From NCBI RefSeq assembly GCF_018131075.1, contig NZ_JAFCLS010000036.1:21966-85965 (forward strand): a DNA stretch of 64,000 bases, read 5' to 3'. This DNA comes from Bradyrhizobium sp. JYMT SZCCT0428. GTDB lineage: Bacteria; Pseudomonadota; Alphaproteobacteria; Rhizobiales; Xanthobacteraceae. Both the position numbers and the translations under genes were made by a program. Positions 51,988 through 59,971 of the stretch are shown in pieces; the stretch's first letter is position 1, and each line of letters starts with the position of its first letter. A model generated the notes under the pieces. The model saw nothing but the letters and a program-made list of their open reading frames with translations, made no database searches and was not told the origin of the DNA.

Positions 51988-53055
51988 ATGACCCCGCTAT
52001 CCACAGGGTTGGGCGGACTGTGGAGAACTCCCGAAACCCGCACCCATTCCGGCCGTATCTCGTTGGTGCCCAAGATCATTCGGACATTTTCAATGGTGGT
52101 AGCGATCGTCGTGGCGGCGCTGGTGATCCTGGCGTTGGTCACGCAGGGTGGGGTGTGGCTGACGCAGCGGGCCCATCCCGCCCAGGGCAAGATGGTCGAG
52201 GTTGCCGGCGCGACCCTTCATATTGTCGATATCGGCCCGCGCGATTCGGCCAGCCCTCCGATCGTGATGCTGCATGGCGCCAGTTCGAACCTGGAGGTAA
52301 TGCGCCAGCCGGTGGGTGACCGGCTTGCGAAAAGCCATCGGGTGATCCTGATCGATCGTCCCGGCCACGGCTGGAGCACGCGCGCCAATCTTGAGGATTC
52401 AACGCCCCAAATTCAGGGACGGATGATTGACGAGGCGCTGGCCAAGCTCGGCATCGGGCGTGCGATCTTGGTGGTGCATTCCTGGGCGGGCGCGCTCGGC
52501 GCGCGCATGGCGCTGGATTATCCGGAGCGCGTCGCCGGCATGGTGATGTTGGCGCCGGTGGCCTATCCGTGGCCGGGCGGCGTCGGACGCTACAACAAGA
52601 TCGTTGCGACGCCCGTGATCGGCCCGTTGCTGGCCTATACGATTACGCTGCCGCTGGGCAAACTCCTCATCAATTCCGGCGTCCGCGGCGTGTTTCTGCC
52701 GCAACCGGTACCGGATGGATATGTCGAAAACACCGCAAGCTCGCTGCTGCTACGCCCGCGCGAGTTTCTCGCCAATGCGCGCGATCTGGTGACGCTGAAG
52801 GCGGCCGTCGCCGAGCAGTCGCCGCGCTATGCGAATATCAAGGCGCCGATCACGATCATCACTGGTGATATCGACAAGACGGTGTCGACCAACATCCATT
52901 CGCGGCCGCTGGCGGCTACCGCTCCGGGCGCCAAACTGATCGTGCTGCCCGGGCTCGGTCACATGGTTCAGAACGCGGTGCCTGATCTCGTGATCTCCGA
53001 GATCGAGGCGATGACGGGCAGAATGGCGCAGAACACCGCGGCCGCTGCGAACTGA
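51988..53055 (+). CDS. Membrane-anchored alpha/beta hydrolase
   Basis: A 355-residue hydrolase with an N-terminal membrane anchor (VVAIVVAALVILALVTQGGVWL). Canonical parts: IVMLHGASSNLEVMRQPVGDRLAKSHRVILIDRPGHGWS, nucleophile elbow VVHSWAGALG, acid in ITIITGDIDKTVS, and catalytic His in LPGLGHMVQ. The start is uncertain: no clear Shine-Dalgarno precedes 51988, and 52066 (GTG) or 52093 (ATG) remain possible. It ends where dispersed repeat copy D begins. Confidence 0.9.
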   Translation: MTPLSTGLGGLWRTPETRTHSGRISLVPKIIRTFSMVVAIVVAALVILALVTQGGVWLTQRAHPAQGKMVEVAGATLHIVDIGPRDSASPPIVMLHGASSNLEVMRQPVGDRLAKSHRVILIDRPGHGWSTRANLEDSTPQIQGRMIDEALAKLGIGRAILVVHSWAGALGARMALDYPERVAGMVMLAPVAYPWPGGVGRYNKIVATPVIGPLLAYTITLPLGKLLINSGVRGVFLPQPVPDGYVENTASSLLLRPREFLANARDLVTLKAAVAEQSPRYANIKAPITIITGDIDKTVSTNIHSRPLAATAPGAKLIVLPGLGHMVQNAVPDLVISEIEAMTGRMAQNTAAAAN

Positions 53056-53177
53056 AGCGTTTGTGAGCGAGCATGCCCTGGGAGCTTAGCCGGGGGCGGA
53101 TAGCGGTTCGCGTCAAGAAGACGCGTCAAACCAGAAGCGGGAGCTTCGGCTCTGATTCAATCAGAACCGAAGCTCTG
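53053..53177. repeat. Dispersed palindromic repeat type 1, copy D
   Basis: A diverged copy: GAAGCGTTTGTGAGCGAGC, insert GCATGCCCTGGGAGCTTAG, GGATAGCGGTTCGCGTC and GACGCGTC. The 3' hairpin at 53141-53175 has GAGCTTCGG and CCGAAGCTC arms plus TCTGAT/ATCAGA with one mismatch. It lies between the alpha/beta hydrolase and cytochrome genes and could terminate both transcripts. Confidence 0.8.
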
Positions 53178-53199
53178 CAATCGCGATAATGGACGGCCG

Positions 53200-53592
53200 C
53201 TACTTGGTCTTGCCGTCCTTGTCGTATTGCACAAGGAACGCCCAGAGGTCGTTGGCTTCTTTCTCGTTCTTGATGCCGGCGAACACCATCTTGGTGCCGG
53301 GAATCTTCGCCTTCGGCTCCTTGATGTATTCGAGGAACACATCCTTGCCCCAGGTAATGCCGGAATTCTTGTTGGCCTCCGAATAGGAGTAGCCCGCCGT
53401 GGTGCCGGACTTGCGGCCGTCGAGCCCGTTCAGCTCCGGCCCGACCTTGTTCTTGGCGCCTTCGCCGATCGCATGGCAGGCCATGCATTTGTTGAACGAG
53501 GATTTGCCGGCGGTGACGTCCTGCGCCAGCGCGCCCGACACGGCCATCAATGAGGTGACAACAACCAGCGTACCCAAGATCGGTGTTTTCAT
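53200..53592 (-). CDS. Class I soluble cytochrome c
   Basis: A 130-residue periplasmic cytochrome. Signal peptide residues 1-23 (ILGTLVVVTSLMAVSGALAQ). Haem site CMACH near residue 35; VGPELNGLDGRKSG, then the axial Met in GTKMVFAGIK near residue 103. It belongs to the cytochrome c2-like electron carriers, distributing electrons between complexes. It is divergent from glcD across a 228-nt spacer, but its link to glycolate oxidation is unproven. Confidence 0.95.
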   Translation of the reverse strand: MKTPILGTLVVVTSLMAVSGALAQDVTAGKSSFNKCMACHAIGEGAKNKVGPELNGLDGRKSGTTAGYSYSEANKNSGITWGKDVFLEYIKEPKAKIPGTKMVFAGIKNEKEANDLWAFLVQYDKDGKTK

Positions 53593-53820
53593 GTGGTGCT
53601 CTTCGTCTCTTTCCCTAGAGGTCGATTGCTTTTGGCAGGCTCGTTCGGATTGGACAAGCCACGAAACTTTGACAGGTTCCGGCATCGCAGGCTTGCCCGA
53701 GAGCGAACTCACGGTTTTGGGGGAAGGCAATGCGACATTGGTGTGGCCTACCCAAATGCGTCCAGACGTGCTTGATTTACCGCGACAAATCGATAACGCG
53801 CTAGGCCCTGGAGGAAACGC

Positions 53821-55314
53821 ATGGCCATTTTGATGCCGGCTTCCGATCAGGCCGTTCTGGATCGCCGCGACGCCATTGTGGCGGCATTGCGCACGATCGT
53901 GCCGGGCGAGGGCGTGATCGACAGCGCGGCCGAAATGATCCCTTACGAGTCCGACGGCCTGATGGCCTATCGCCAGCCGCCGATGGTGGTGGTGCTGCCC
54001 GACTCGACGGAGCAGGTCTCCAAAGTCCTGAAATATTGCTTCGAGCAGGGCATCAAGGTGGTGCCGCGCGGCTCGGGCACCTCGCTGTCCGGCGGCGCGC
54101 TGCCGCTGGCCGATGGCGTGCTGCTGGGCCTCGGCAAATTCAAGCGGATCCGCGAGATCGATTTCGACAACCGCGTGGTGGTGACCGAACCCGGCGTGAC
54201 CAATCTCGCCATCAGCCAGGCAGTGGCGCATGCCGGTTTCTATTACGCGCCCGATCCCTCGTCGCAGATTGCCTGCTCGATCGGCGGCAATGTCGCGGAA
54301 AATTCCGGCGGCGTGCACTGCCTGAAATACGGCATGACCACCAACAACGTACTGGGCTGCGAAATCGTGCTGATGTCAGGGGAAATCCTGCGCATCGGCG
54401 GCAAGTCGGCCGAGAACGCAGGCTACGACCTGATGGGGATCATCACCGGCTCCGAGGGCCTGCTTGGCGTCATCACCGAGATCACGGTGCGGATCCTGCA
54501 GAAGCCGGAAACCGCCCGCGCGCTGATGGTCGGCTTCGCCGAGGTCGAGGCCGCCGGCGAATGCGTGGCCCGCATCATCGGCGCCGGCATCATCCCGGGC
54601 GGCATGGAGATGATGGACAAACCGGCGATCCACGCCGCCGAGGCCTTCGTCCATGCCGGATACCCGCTCGATGTCGAGGCGCTCCTGATCATCGAACTCG
54701 ATGGCCCCGGCGTCGAAGTCGATGAACTGATCGGCCGCGTCGAGACCATCGCCAAGGGCTGCGGCTCCACCACGCTGCAGATTTCCACGTCGGAAGCCGA
54801 GCGCAACCTGTTCTGGGCCGGCCGCAAGGCGGCGTTTCCGGCGGTGGGCCGGATTTCCCCGGATTATCTCTGCATGGACGGCACCATTCCGCGCGGCGCG
54901 CTGCCCAGGGCGCTGGCGCGCATCCGCGACCTCTCCGCCAAATACGATCTGCGTGTCGCCAATGTATTTCATGCCGGCGACGGCAATCTGCATCCTTTGA
55001 TCCTCTACGATGCCAACCAGCCCGGCGAGATGGAGCGGGCCGAGGCGTTCGGCGCCGATATCCTGCGCTGCTGCGTCGAGCTCGGCGGCGTGCTCACCGG
55101 CGAGCACGGCGTCGGCATCGAGAAACGCGATCTGATGCCGGAAATGTTCAGCGAGATCGACCTCAACCAGCAGCAGCGGCTGAAATGCGCGTTCGACGCC
55201 CAGGGCCTGCTTAATCCCGGCAAGGTGTTTCCGACCCTGCATCGCTGCGCCGAACTCGGCCGCGTGCACGTGCACGGCGGCCGGCTGGCATTTCCCGAAC
55301 TTCCCCGATTTTGA
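53821..55314 (+). CDS. glcD: Glycolate oxidase subunit GlcD (FAD-binding)
   Basis: A 497-residue FAD-linked oxidase that dehydrogenates glycolate to glyoxylate. The PCMH FAD-binding fold shows VVPRGSGTSLSGGALPLADGVLL near residue 79, HAGFYYAPDPSSQIACSIGGNVAENSGGVHCLKYG near residue 138 and GEHGVGIEKRDLMPEMF in the C-terminal domain. GGAGG precedes the ATG. It overlaps or abuts glcE and is first in glcDEF. Related D-lactate dehydrogenases share this scaffold; the three-gene set supports glycolate oxidase. Confidence 0.97.
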   Translation: MAILMPASDQAVLDRRDAIVAALRTIVPGEGVIDSAAEMIPYESDGLMAYRQPPMVVVLPDSTEQVSKVLKYCFEQGIKVVPRGSGTSLSGGALPLADGVLLGLGKFKRIREIDFDNRVVVTEPGVTNLAISQAVAHAGFYYAPDPSSQIACSIGGNVAENSGGVHCLKYGMTTNNVLGCEIVLMSGEILRIGGKSAENAGYDLMGIITGSEGLLGVITEITVRILQKPETARALMVGFAEVEAAGECVARIIGAGIIPGGMEMMDKPAIHAAEAFVHAGYPLDVEALLIIELDGPGVEVDELIGRVETIAKGCGSTTLQISTSEAERNLFWAGRKAAFPAVGRISPDYLCMDGTIPRGALPRALARIRDLSAKYDLRVANVFHAGDGNLHPLILYDANQPGEMERAEAFGADILRCCVELGGVLTGEHGVGIEKRDLMPEMFSEIDLNQQQRLKCAFDAQGLLNPGKVFPTLHRCAELGRVHVHGGRLAFPELPRF

Positions 55315-56564
55315 AGCAGGCGCACGTGGACACCCCAAGAGTACGTGACGCCAAGGACGTCGAGCAGGTGGTGCGGGCGGCGATCGCCAGCGAGCAGCCG
55401 CTGGAGATCATCGGCCATGGATCCCGGCGTCTGGTCGGCCAGCCGATGGCGACCAATGCCGTGCTCGAACTGTCGGCGCTGAACGCGGTCACCGCCTATG
55501 AGCCGAACGAGCTGATCATCACGGTGCAGGCGGGCGCGCCGCTTGCCGATGTGCTGTCGCTGATCGACTCTAAGAACCAGCAATTCGCGTTCGAGCCGAT
55601 GGACACCTCGGCGCTGCTCGGCGTCTCCGGCGCCGGCACCATCGGCGGCATGATCGGTGCTGGTCTGGCCGGCCCGCGCCGCATCAGGGCTGGCGGCGCC
55701 CGCGACCACCTTTTGGGGGCGCATGCGGTGTCCGGCTTCGGCGACAGTTTCAAAACCGGCGGGCGGGTGGTGAAGAACGTCACCGGTTACGATCTCTGCA
55801 AATTGCTGGCGGGGTCGTGGGGCACGCTGGCGGTCATGACGGAAGTGACGCTGAAGGTGATGCCGAAACCCGAAAGCGAACGCACGCTGGTGCTGCGCGG
55901 GCTCGACGATGTCACCGCCAACCGGGCGATGACGGCGGCGCTGGGCTCGCCCTACGACGTGTCGGGTGCGGCGCATCTGCCGAATTCCGCGTTCCGGTCC
56001 GCGGCCGGCGCCTTGGCCGGGCTCGGTGCGCCGGGGCAGGCGACGACCCTGCTGCGGCTGGAAGGTATCGAGGCTTCCGCCGCCGACCGCGCCAGCTCGC
56101 TCGGCAAGACGCTGGCGCCGTTCGGCGCCGTGGAGGTGCTGCATGACGCTGTTTCGGCCGCGATCTGGAGTTCGATCCGCGATGTGCTGCCGTTTGCCGC
56201 CCAAGGCGCGCTGGGGGCGTGGCCGGTGTGGCGGATCGTTTGTCCGCCGGCGTCCGGCGGCGCGCTCGGGCAGCAGCTTGCGCGCGACACCGGCGGCGAC
56301 GTGATCTACGATTGGGGCGGCGGGCTGATCTGGGCGGCGTTGCCGCCCAAGCCGGACGCGCAGGCGGCGCTGCTGCGGGCGCGCGTCGATGCCGCCGGCG
56401 GCCATGCGATGCTGGTCCGGGCGTCCGAACTGGTGCGGCGCAATGTCGACGTGTTCCATCCGCAATCCGGCGGCGTGGCCGCCTTGAGCGAGCGCGTCCG
56501 CCTGAGCTTCGATCCCAAGAACATCCTCAACCGGGGCCGCTTGCTGCGGGCGGTCGCGACATGA
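55311..56564 (+). CDS. glcE: Glycolate oxidase subunit GlcE
   Basis: A FAD-binding subunit paralogous to GlcD, about 412-417 residues. Seen: EIIGHGSRRLVGQPMATNAVLELSALNAVTAYEPNELIITVQAGAPL, SGAGTIGGMIGAGLAGPRRIRAGGARDHLLGAHAVSGFGDSFKTGGRVVKNVTGYDLCKLLAGSWGTLAVMTEVTLKV, and a C-terminal VFHPQSGGVAALSERVRLSFDPKNILNRGRLL. TTG 55311 overlaps the glcD stop by 4 nt; GTG 55326 is a plausible later start. The end overlaps glcF as ATGA. Confidence 0.95.
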   Translation: MKQAHVDTPRVRDAKDVEQVVRAAIASEQPLEIIGHGSRRLVGQPMATNAVLELSALNAVTAYEPNELIITVQAGAPLADVLSLIDSKNQQFAFEPMDTSALLGVSGAGTIGGMIGAGLAGPRRIRAGGARDHLLGAHAVSGFGDSFKTGGRVVKNVTGYDLCKLLAGSWGTLAVMTEVTLKVMPKPESERTLVLRGLDDVTANRAMTAALGSPYDVSGAAHLPNSAFRSAAGALAGLGAPGQATTLLRLEGIEASAADRASSLGKTLAPFGAVEVLHDAVSAAIWSSIRDVLPFAAQGALGAWPVWRIVCPPASGGALGQQLARDTGGDVIYDWGGGLIWAALPPKPDAQAALLRARVDAAGGHAMLVRASELVRRNVDVFHPQSGGVAALSERVRLSFDPKNILNRGRLLRAVAT

Positions 56565-57907
56565 AAACCGAATTCTCACTCGCTCAACTGGCCGATCCTG
56601 ACATCGCTGAAGCCGACAAGATCCTGCGCGCCTGCGTGCATTGCGGGTTCTGCACTGCGACCTGTCCGACTTACGTGCTGCTCGGCGACGAACTGGATAG
56701 CCCGCGTGGCCGGATCTATCTCATCAAGGAGATGCTGGAGAAGGACCGCCCGCCGACCAAGGAGGTGGTCAAGCATATCGACCGCTGCCTGTCCTGTCTC
56801 GCCTGCATGACGACCTGCCCATCGGGCGTGAACTACATGCACCTGGTCGATCAGGCGCGGGTCAGGATCGAGCGGGATTATTCCAGGCCGCTGGGCGAGC
56901 GGGCCTTGCGCGCGGTGCTGGCCTTTGTGCTGCCGCGGCCGGGTCTGTTCCGCGCCAGCATGATCATGGCGCGGCTGGGCCGGCCCCTCGCTGGCCTGTT
57001 GCCGACACCGAAGACCGCATCGGCGACGCCCACCCTGCTGCGGCGGATCAAGGCGATGCTGGCGCTCGCGCCCGGCAGCCTGCCGGCGCCGGGACCTGCC
57101 GCCGGCAGTGTTTTCCCGGCCATTGGCGACAGGCGGGGGCGGGTTGCGCTGCTGCAGGGCTGTGCCCAGCAGGTGCTGGCGCCGCGCATCAACCAGGCTG
57201 CCATCAATCTCCTGACGCGCCACGGCATCGAGGTGGTGCTGGTCAGGGACGAACAATGCTGCGGCGCGCTCACCCATCACCTCGGGCAGGACGGCGACGC
57301 ACTGGCGCGCGCCCGCGCCAACGTCACGGTCTGGCAAAGCGAAGCGGAACAAGGTGGCCTCGACGCCATCCTGGTGACGACGTCGGGCTGCGGCACGGTC
57401 ATCAAGGACTATGGTTTCATGCTGCGTGAGGACCGCGAATTCGCCGGCCCCGCTGCACGAATATCCGCGCTGACAAAGGATATCACCGAGTATCTCGCCG
57501 GCATCGATCTGCATCCATCGAGCCAGCAAGGCGACGTCACCATCGCCTATCACTCGGCTTGTTCGCTGCAGCACGGACAGAAAATCACGCACGCTCCGAA
57601 AGAATTGCTTTCCAAGAATGGATTCGTGGTGAAAGATGTGCCCGAGAGCCATTTGTGTTGCGGTTCGGCGGGGACCTACAACATTCTCCAGCCTGACATT
57701 GCGAGCAGATTGCGCGATCGCAAGATCGCCAATATTGCGACAGTCAAACCGGACATGATCGCTGCGGGCAATATTGGGTGCATGGTGCAGATTGCCGGCG
57801 GTACGTCAGTTCCTGTGGTGCACACGATTGAGCTTCTCGATTGGGCGACAGGAGGTCCAAAACCTGAATTGAAGGGGCCGGGACTGACAAGGCCGACATT
57901 GAACTAA
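56561..57907 (+). CDS. glcF: Glycolate oxidase iron-sulfur subunit GlcF
   Basis: A 448-residue iron-sulfur protein. Two 4Fe-4S motifs, CVHCGFCTATCP (near residue 24) and CLSCLACMTTCP (near residue 76), lead into two CCG-type cysteine-rich domains (EQCCGALTHH and HLCCGSAGTYN), as in GlcF and heterodisulfide-like subunits. It passes electrons from the FAD subunits to the quinone pool. Its ATG overlaps the glcE stop by 4 nt. It completes glcDEF; no glcC-like regulator adjoins it. Confidence 0.97.
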   Translation: MKTEFSLAQLADPDIAEADKILRACVHCGFCTATCPTYVLLGDELDSPRGRIYLIKEMLEKDRPPTKEVVKHIDRCLSCLACMTTCPSGVNYMHLVDQARVRIERDYSRPLGERALRAVLAFVLPRPGLFRASMIMARLGRPLAGLLPTPKTASATPTLLRRIKAMLALAPGSLPAPGPAAGSVFPAIGDRRGRVALLQGCAQQVLAPRINQAAINLLTRHGIEVVLVRDEQCCGALTHHLGQDGDALARARANVTVWQSEAEQGGLDAILVTTSGCGTVIKDYGFMLREDREFAGPAARISALTKDITEYLAGIDLHPSSQQGDVTIAYHSACSLQHGQKITHAPKELLSKNGFVVKDVPESHLCCGSAGTYNILQPDIASRLRDRKIANIATVKPDMIAAGNIGCMVQIAGGTSVPVVHTIELLDWATGGPKPELKGPGLTRPTLN

Positions 57908-57967
57908 TCGATCGGCCGACTATTCGAGCGCTCGACTGACACGACCAGCGGCAACAGGAGGACCACG

Positions 57968-58369
57968 ATGGCTAAAGCGAAGAAGAGCAAGAAAAGCAAG
58001 AAGGCCAAAAAGGCCAAGAAGGCGGTAGCGGCGAAGAAGAAATCTGCGAAGAAGTCGTCGAAGAAGGCCGCCAAGAAGTCGGCAAAGAAATCGGCCAAGA
58101 AGGCTTCGAAGAAGAGCGCAAAGAAATCCGCCAAGAAGGCAGCGCCGAAGAAGGCTGCCAAGAAAGCTGCCAAGAAAGCCGTGGCGAAGAGCCCGGCGAA
58201 GAAAAAGAAAGCCGCCGCCAAGCCTGCTGCGCCCAAGCCGGCAGCCCCGGTGGCGGCTCCGGCGCCAGAGCCCGAAGCTGCGCCCGCTCCGAGCTGGGCA
58301 ACGCCGAGTTCGGAGTCATCGACCCCGTCATGGGGCTCCGGCTCGTCCAATGGCGGCGATCAGCACTAG
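57968..58369 (+). CDS. Histone H1-like Lys/Ala-rich DNA-binding protein
   Basis: A 133-residue extremely basic protein made of about twenty KK-A/KK-S repeats (KKAKKA, KKSAKKS, KKAAPKK) followed by a Pro/Ala/Glu tail ending PSWGSGSSNGGDQH. It resembles bacterial H1-like proteins of the AlgP or HC1/HC2 type, which bind DNA without sequence preference. Tail and repeat number vary between strains. It is followed by a strong terminator hairpin. Its low complexity makes ortholog assignment unsafe. A nucleoid or regulatory role is inferred from composition. Confidence 0.85.
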   Translation: MAKAKKSKKSKKAKKAKKAVAAKKKSAKKSSKKAAKKSAKKSAKKASKKSAKKSAKKAAPKKAAKKAAKKAVAKSPAKKKKAAAKPAAPKPAAPVAAPAPEPEAAPAPSWATPSSESSTPSWGSGSSNGGDQH

Positions 58370-58402
58370 GTCGTACGCTGCCCGTCAAGGTTGATTGATC
58401 GG

Positions 58403-58434
58403 AAAGCCGCAGCGTCCACCGCTGCGGCTTTTCT
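58403..58434 (+). terminator. Rho-independent terminator after the H1-like gene
   Basis: A perfect 12-bp stem (AAAGCCGCAGCG with its complement) around a 5-nt loop TCCAC, followed by TTTTCT. It lies 34 nt past the H1-like stop and would end the transcript cleanly. Confidence 0.92.
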
Positions 58435-58777
58435 CTTGAGGCCGACCGGCTGATCAATTTCACCACGGGATTCTACGGAGACTGTTGATTCGGCCGCGGT
58501 TCAGGCAAGCGGGAGCTGACCCCCTTGTTTTGCCGGTTCCAGATGTCGCCTGCCGGACACGAAGACCGCCAAACTTGTTGTGGGAATGCAACACCCACTG
58601 ACAACATTTTCCGAAACAGGCGGAACGCCTAAAAAGGCGGCAGATGATTGTCTTTTTTGCTTCACGCCCATGACCGCAAGTCCCAGATTGCAATTACTGA
58701 ATTTGGTTGCAGTCGGTTATCGCTCGCCCTGGGGGGCCACCGGAACGGGACTGTTCTAGAAGGTGATGGGGATCGTC
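58435..58777. other. Intergenic region upstream of TorF porin
   Basis: This 343-base spacer separates the H1-like gene terminator from the porin start. The stretch 58560-58700 is AT-richer (TTGTTGTGGGAATGC and a TTGCAATTACTGAATTTGG run), a plausible promoter zone, but no convincing -35/-10 pair or RNA gene is seen. Confidence 0.4.
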
Positions 58778-59791
58778 ATGAAGAAACTGGCTTTGTTAGC
58801 AACGGCGCTGGCAATGGTATCGGCTCCGGCTCTCGCGGCAGACTTGCGCGTCAAGGCTGTGAAGGCTCCGCCGCCTGTCGCATTCGATCCCTGGGATATC
58901 GCCTTCGGCGCCGGCATCACCAACGATTACATCTTCCGCGGCATCACCCAGTCCAACCACAAGCCGTCGGTCAACGCCTATTTCGAGCCCCGCTACAACG
59001 TCACCAAGGACTTCCAGCTGTACGTCGGCCTGGGCGCTGCCAGCATCTCGTTCCCCAACCGTGCAGCCGCTGAAGTCGACGCCTACGGCGGTGCCCGCCT
59101 GACGGTTGGCGCCTTTGCCTTCGATGTCGGCGCCTGGGGCTACATCTATCCGGGTGGAACCTGCCAATACGGTGGCGGCGCTGTCGCCGATTTCGCCGGC
59201 GTCCCGCTCAGCCCCGAATGCCAGGCTAACACCCTGCTCAATCTCAACGTGCTCAAGAAGGACGTCAGCTTCTTCGAGGTCTACGGCAAGGTGAACTACA
59301 CCTTCAACGACAACTTCTCGCTGGGCGGCACCGCTTATTATACGCCGAGCTTCCTCAACAGCGGCGCCGAAGGCACCTATGCTTCGATCGTCGGCAAGGC
59401 GATCGCGCCGAGCGCCTGGTTCGGCACCAGCGGCCTCGGCATGTACGTGTCGGGTGAGTTCGGCCGCCAGTGGCTGGGCACGTCGGACTCGTTCTACGGC
59501 ACCCTCGCGTTCCCGAACGGCATCAACTACGCCGACTACAACACCTGGAATATCGGCATCGGCTTCACCTACAAGGTGTTCACGCTGGACTTCCGTTACT
59601 CCGACACCAACCTGTCGAAGGGTGATTGCAACGCCTTCACCAGCGACTTCACCGCTCGCGGCGAAATCAACGCCTTCACGGGAACCAACGTCACTGCGAT
59701 CAATCCGTCCGGCGTGGGTTCGAACTGGTGCGGCGCAGCCGGCATCGTCAAGCTCTCGGCTGACCTGACCGCGCTGACCAACCTGAAGTAA
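58778..59791 (+). CDS. TorF-family putative outer-membrane porin
   Basis: A 337-residue beta-barrel protein. Signal peptide MKKLALLATALAMVSAPALA, then the family opening WDIAFGAGITNDYIFRGITQSNHKPSVNAYFEPRYN, alternating aromatic/hydrophobic strands (YVGLGAASISFPN, YGGARLTVGAFAFDVGAWGYIY, VYGKVNYTFNDNFSLGGTAYYTPSFLN) and the late strand WNIGIGFTYKVFTLDFRYSDT. GGGGA lies 5 nt before ATG 58778. TorF/Gcw_chp proteins are common outer-membrane porins of Bradyrhizobium; the substrate is unknown. A GC-rich terminator follows. Confidence 0.9.
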   Translation: MKKLALLATALAMVSAPALAADLRVKAVKAPPPVAFDPWDIAFGAGITNDYIFRGITQSNHKPSVNAYFEPRYNVTKDFQLYVGLGAASISFPNRAAAEVDAYGGARLTVGAFAFDVGAWGYIYPGGTCQYGGGAVADFAGVPLSPECQANTLLNLNVLKKDVSFFEVYGKVNYTFNDNFSLGGTAYYTPSFLNSGAEGTYASIVGKAIAPSAWFGTSGLGMYVSGEFGRQWLGTSDSFYGTLAFPNGINYADYNTWNIGIGFTYKVFTLDFRYSDTNLSKGDCNAFTSDFTARGEINAFTGTNVTAINPSGVGSNWCGAAGIVKLSADLTALTNLK

Positions 59792-59812
59792 TATCTTCTT
59801 CGCGAAGATCTG

Positions 59813-59841
59813 GGGGCGGCAGAGCGATCTGCCGCCCCTTT
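59813..59841 (+). terminator. Terminator hairpin after the porin gene
   Basis: GGGGCGGCAGA (59813-59823), loop GCGA, TCTGCCGCCCC (59828-59838), then TTTG. A smaller AAGATC-type hairpin precedes it. Placed 21 nt past the stop codon, it is a good intrinsic terminator. Confidence 0.88.
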
Positions 59842-59971
59842 GCATTTGGGGCGGCTGTGATGCAATGGGATTGGCGGCGCATCGCGCGCGCGACCTATCG
59901 CCGGACACGCGGAGCCGGTGCAGCCGCGCGCTGATCGGCGCCATGTCGCCAGCGCTATCGTGCTATCAGGC

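Noticed and set aside
55005..56579. 524-residue reverse open frame
   Set aside because: Antisense to glcD and glcE, both with full family motifs. It has no domain and no ribosome-binding site of its own.
57968..58369. Alanine-rich antisense protein (reverse 57904-58350)
   Set aside because: It is the complement of Lys codons and reads as Phe/Leu/Ala-rich noise; the forward gene has a good start and a terminator.
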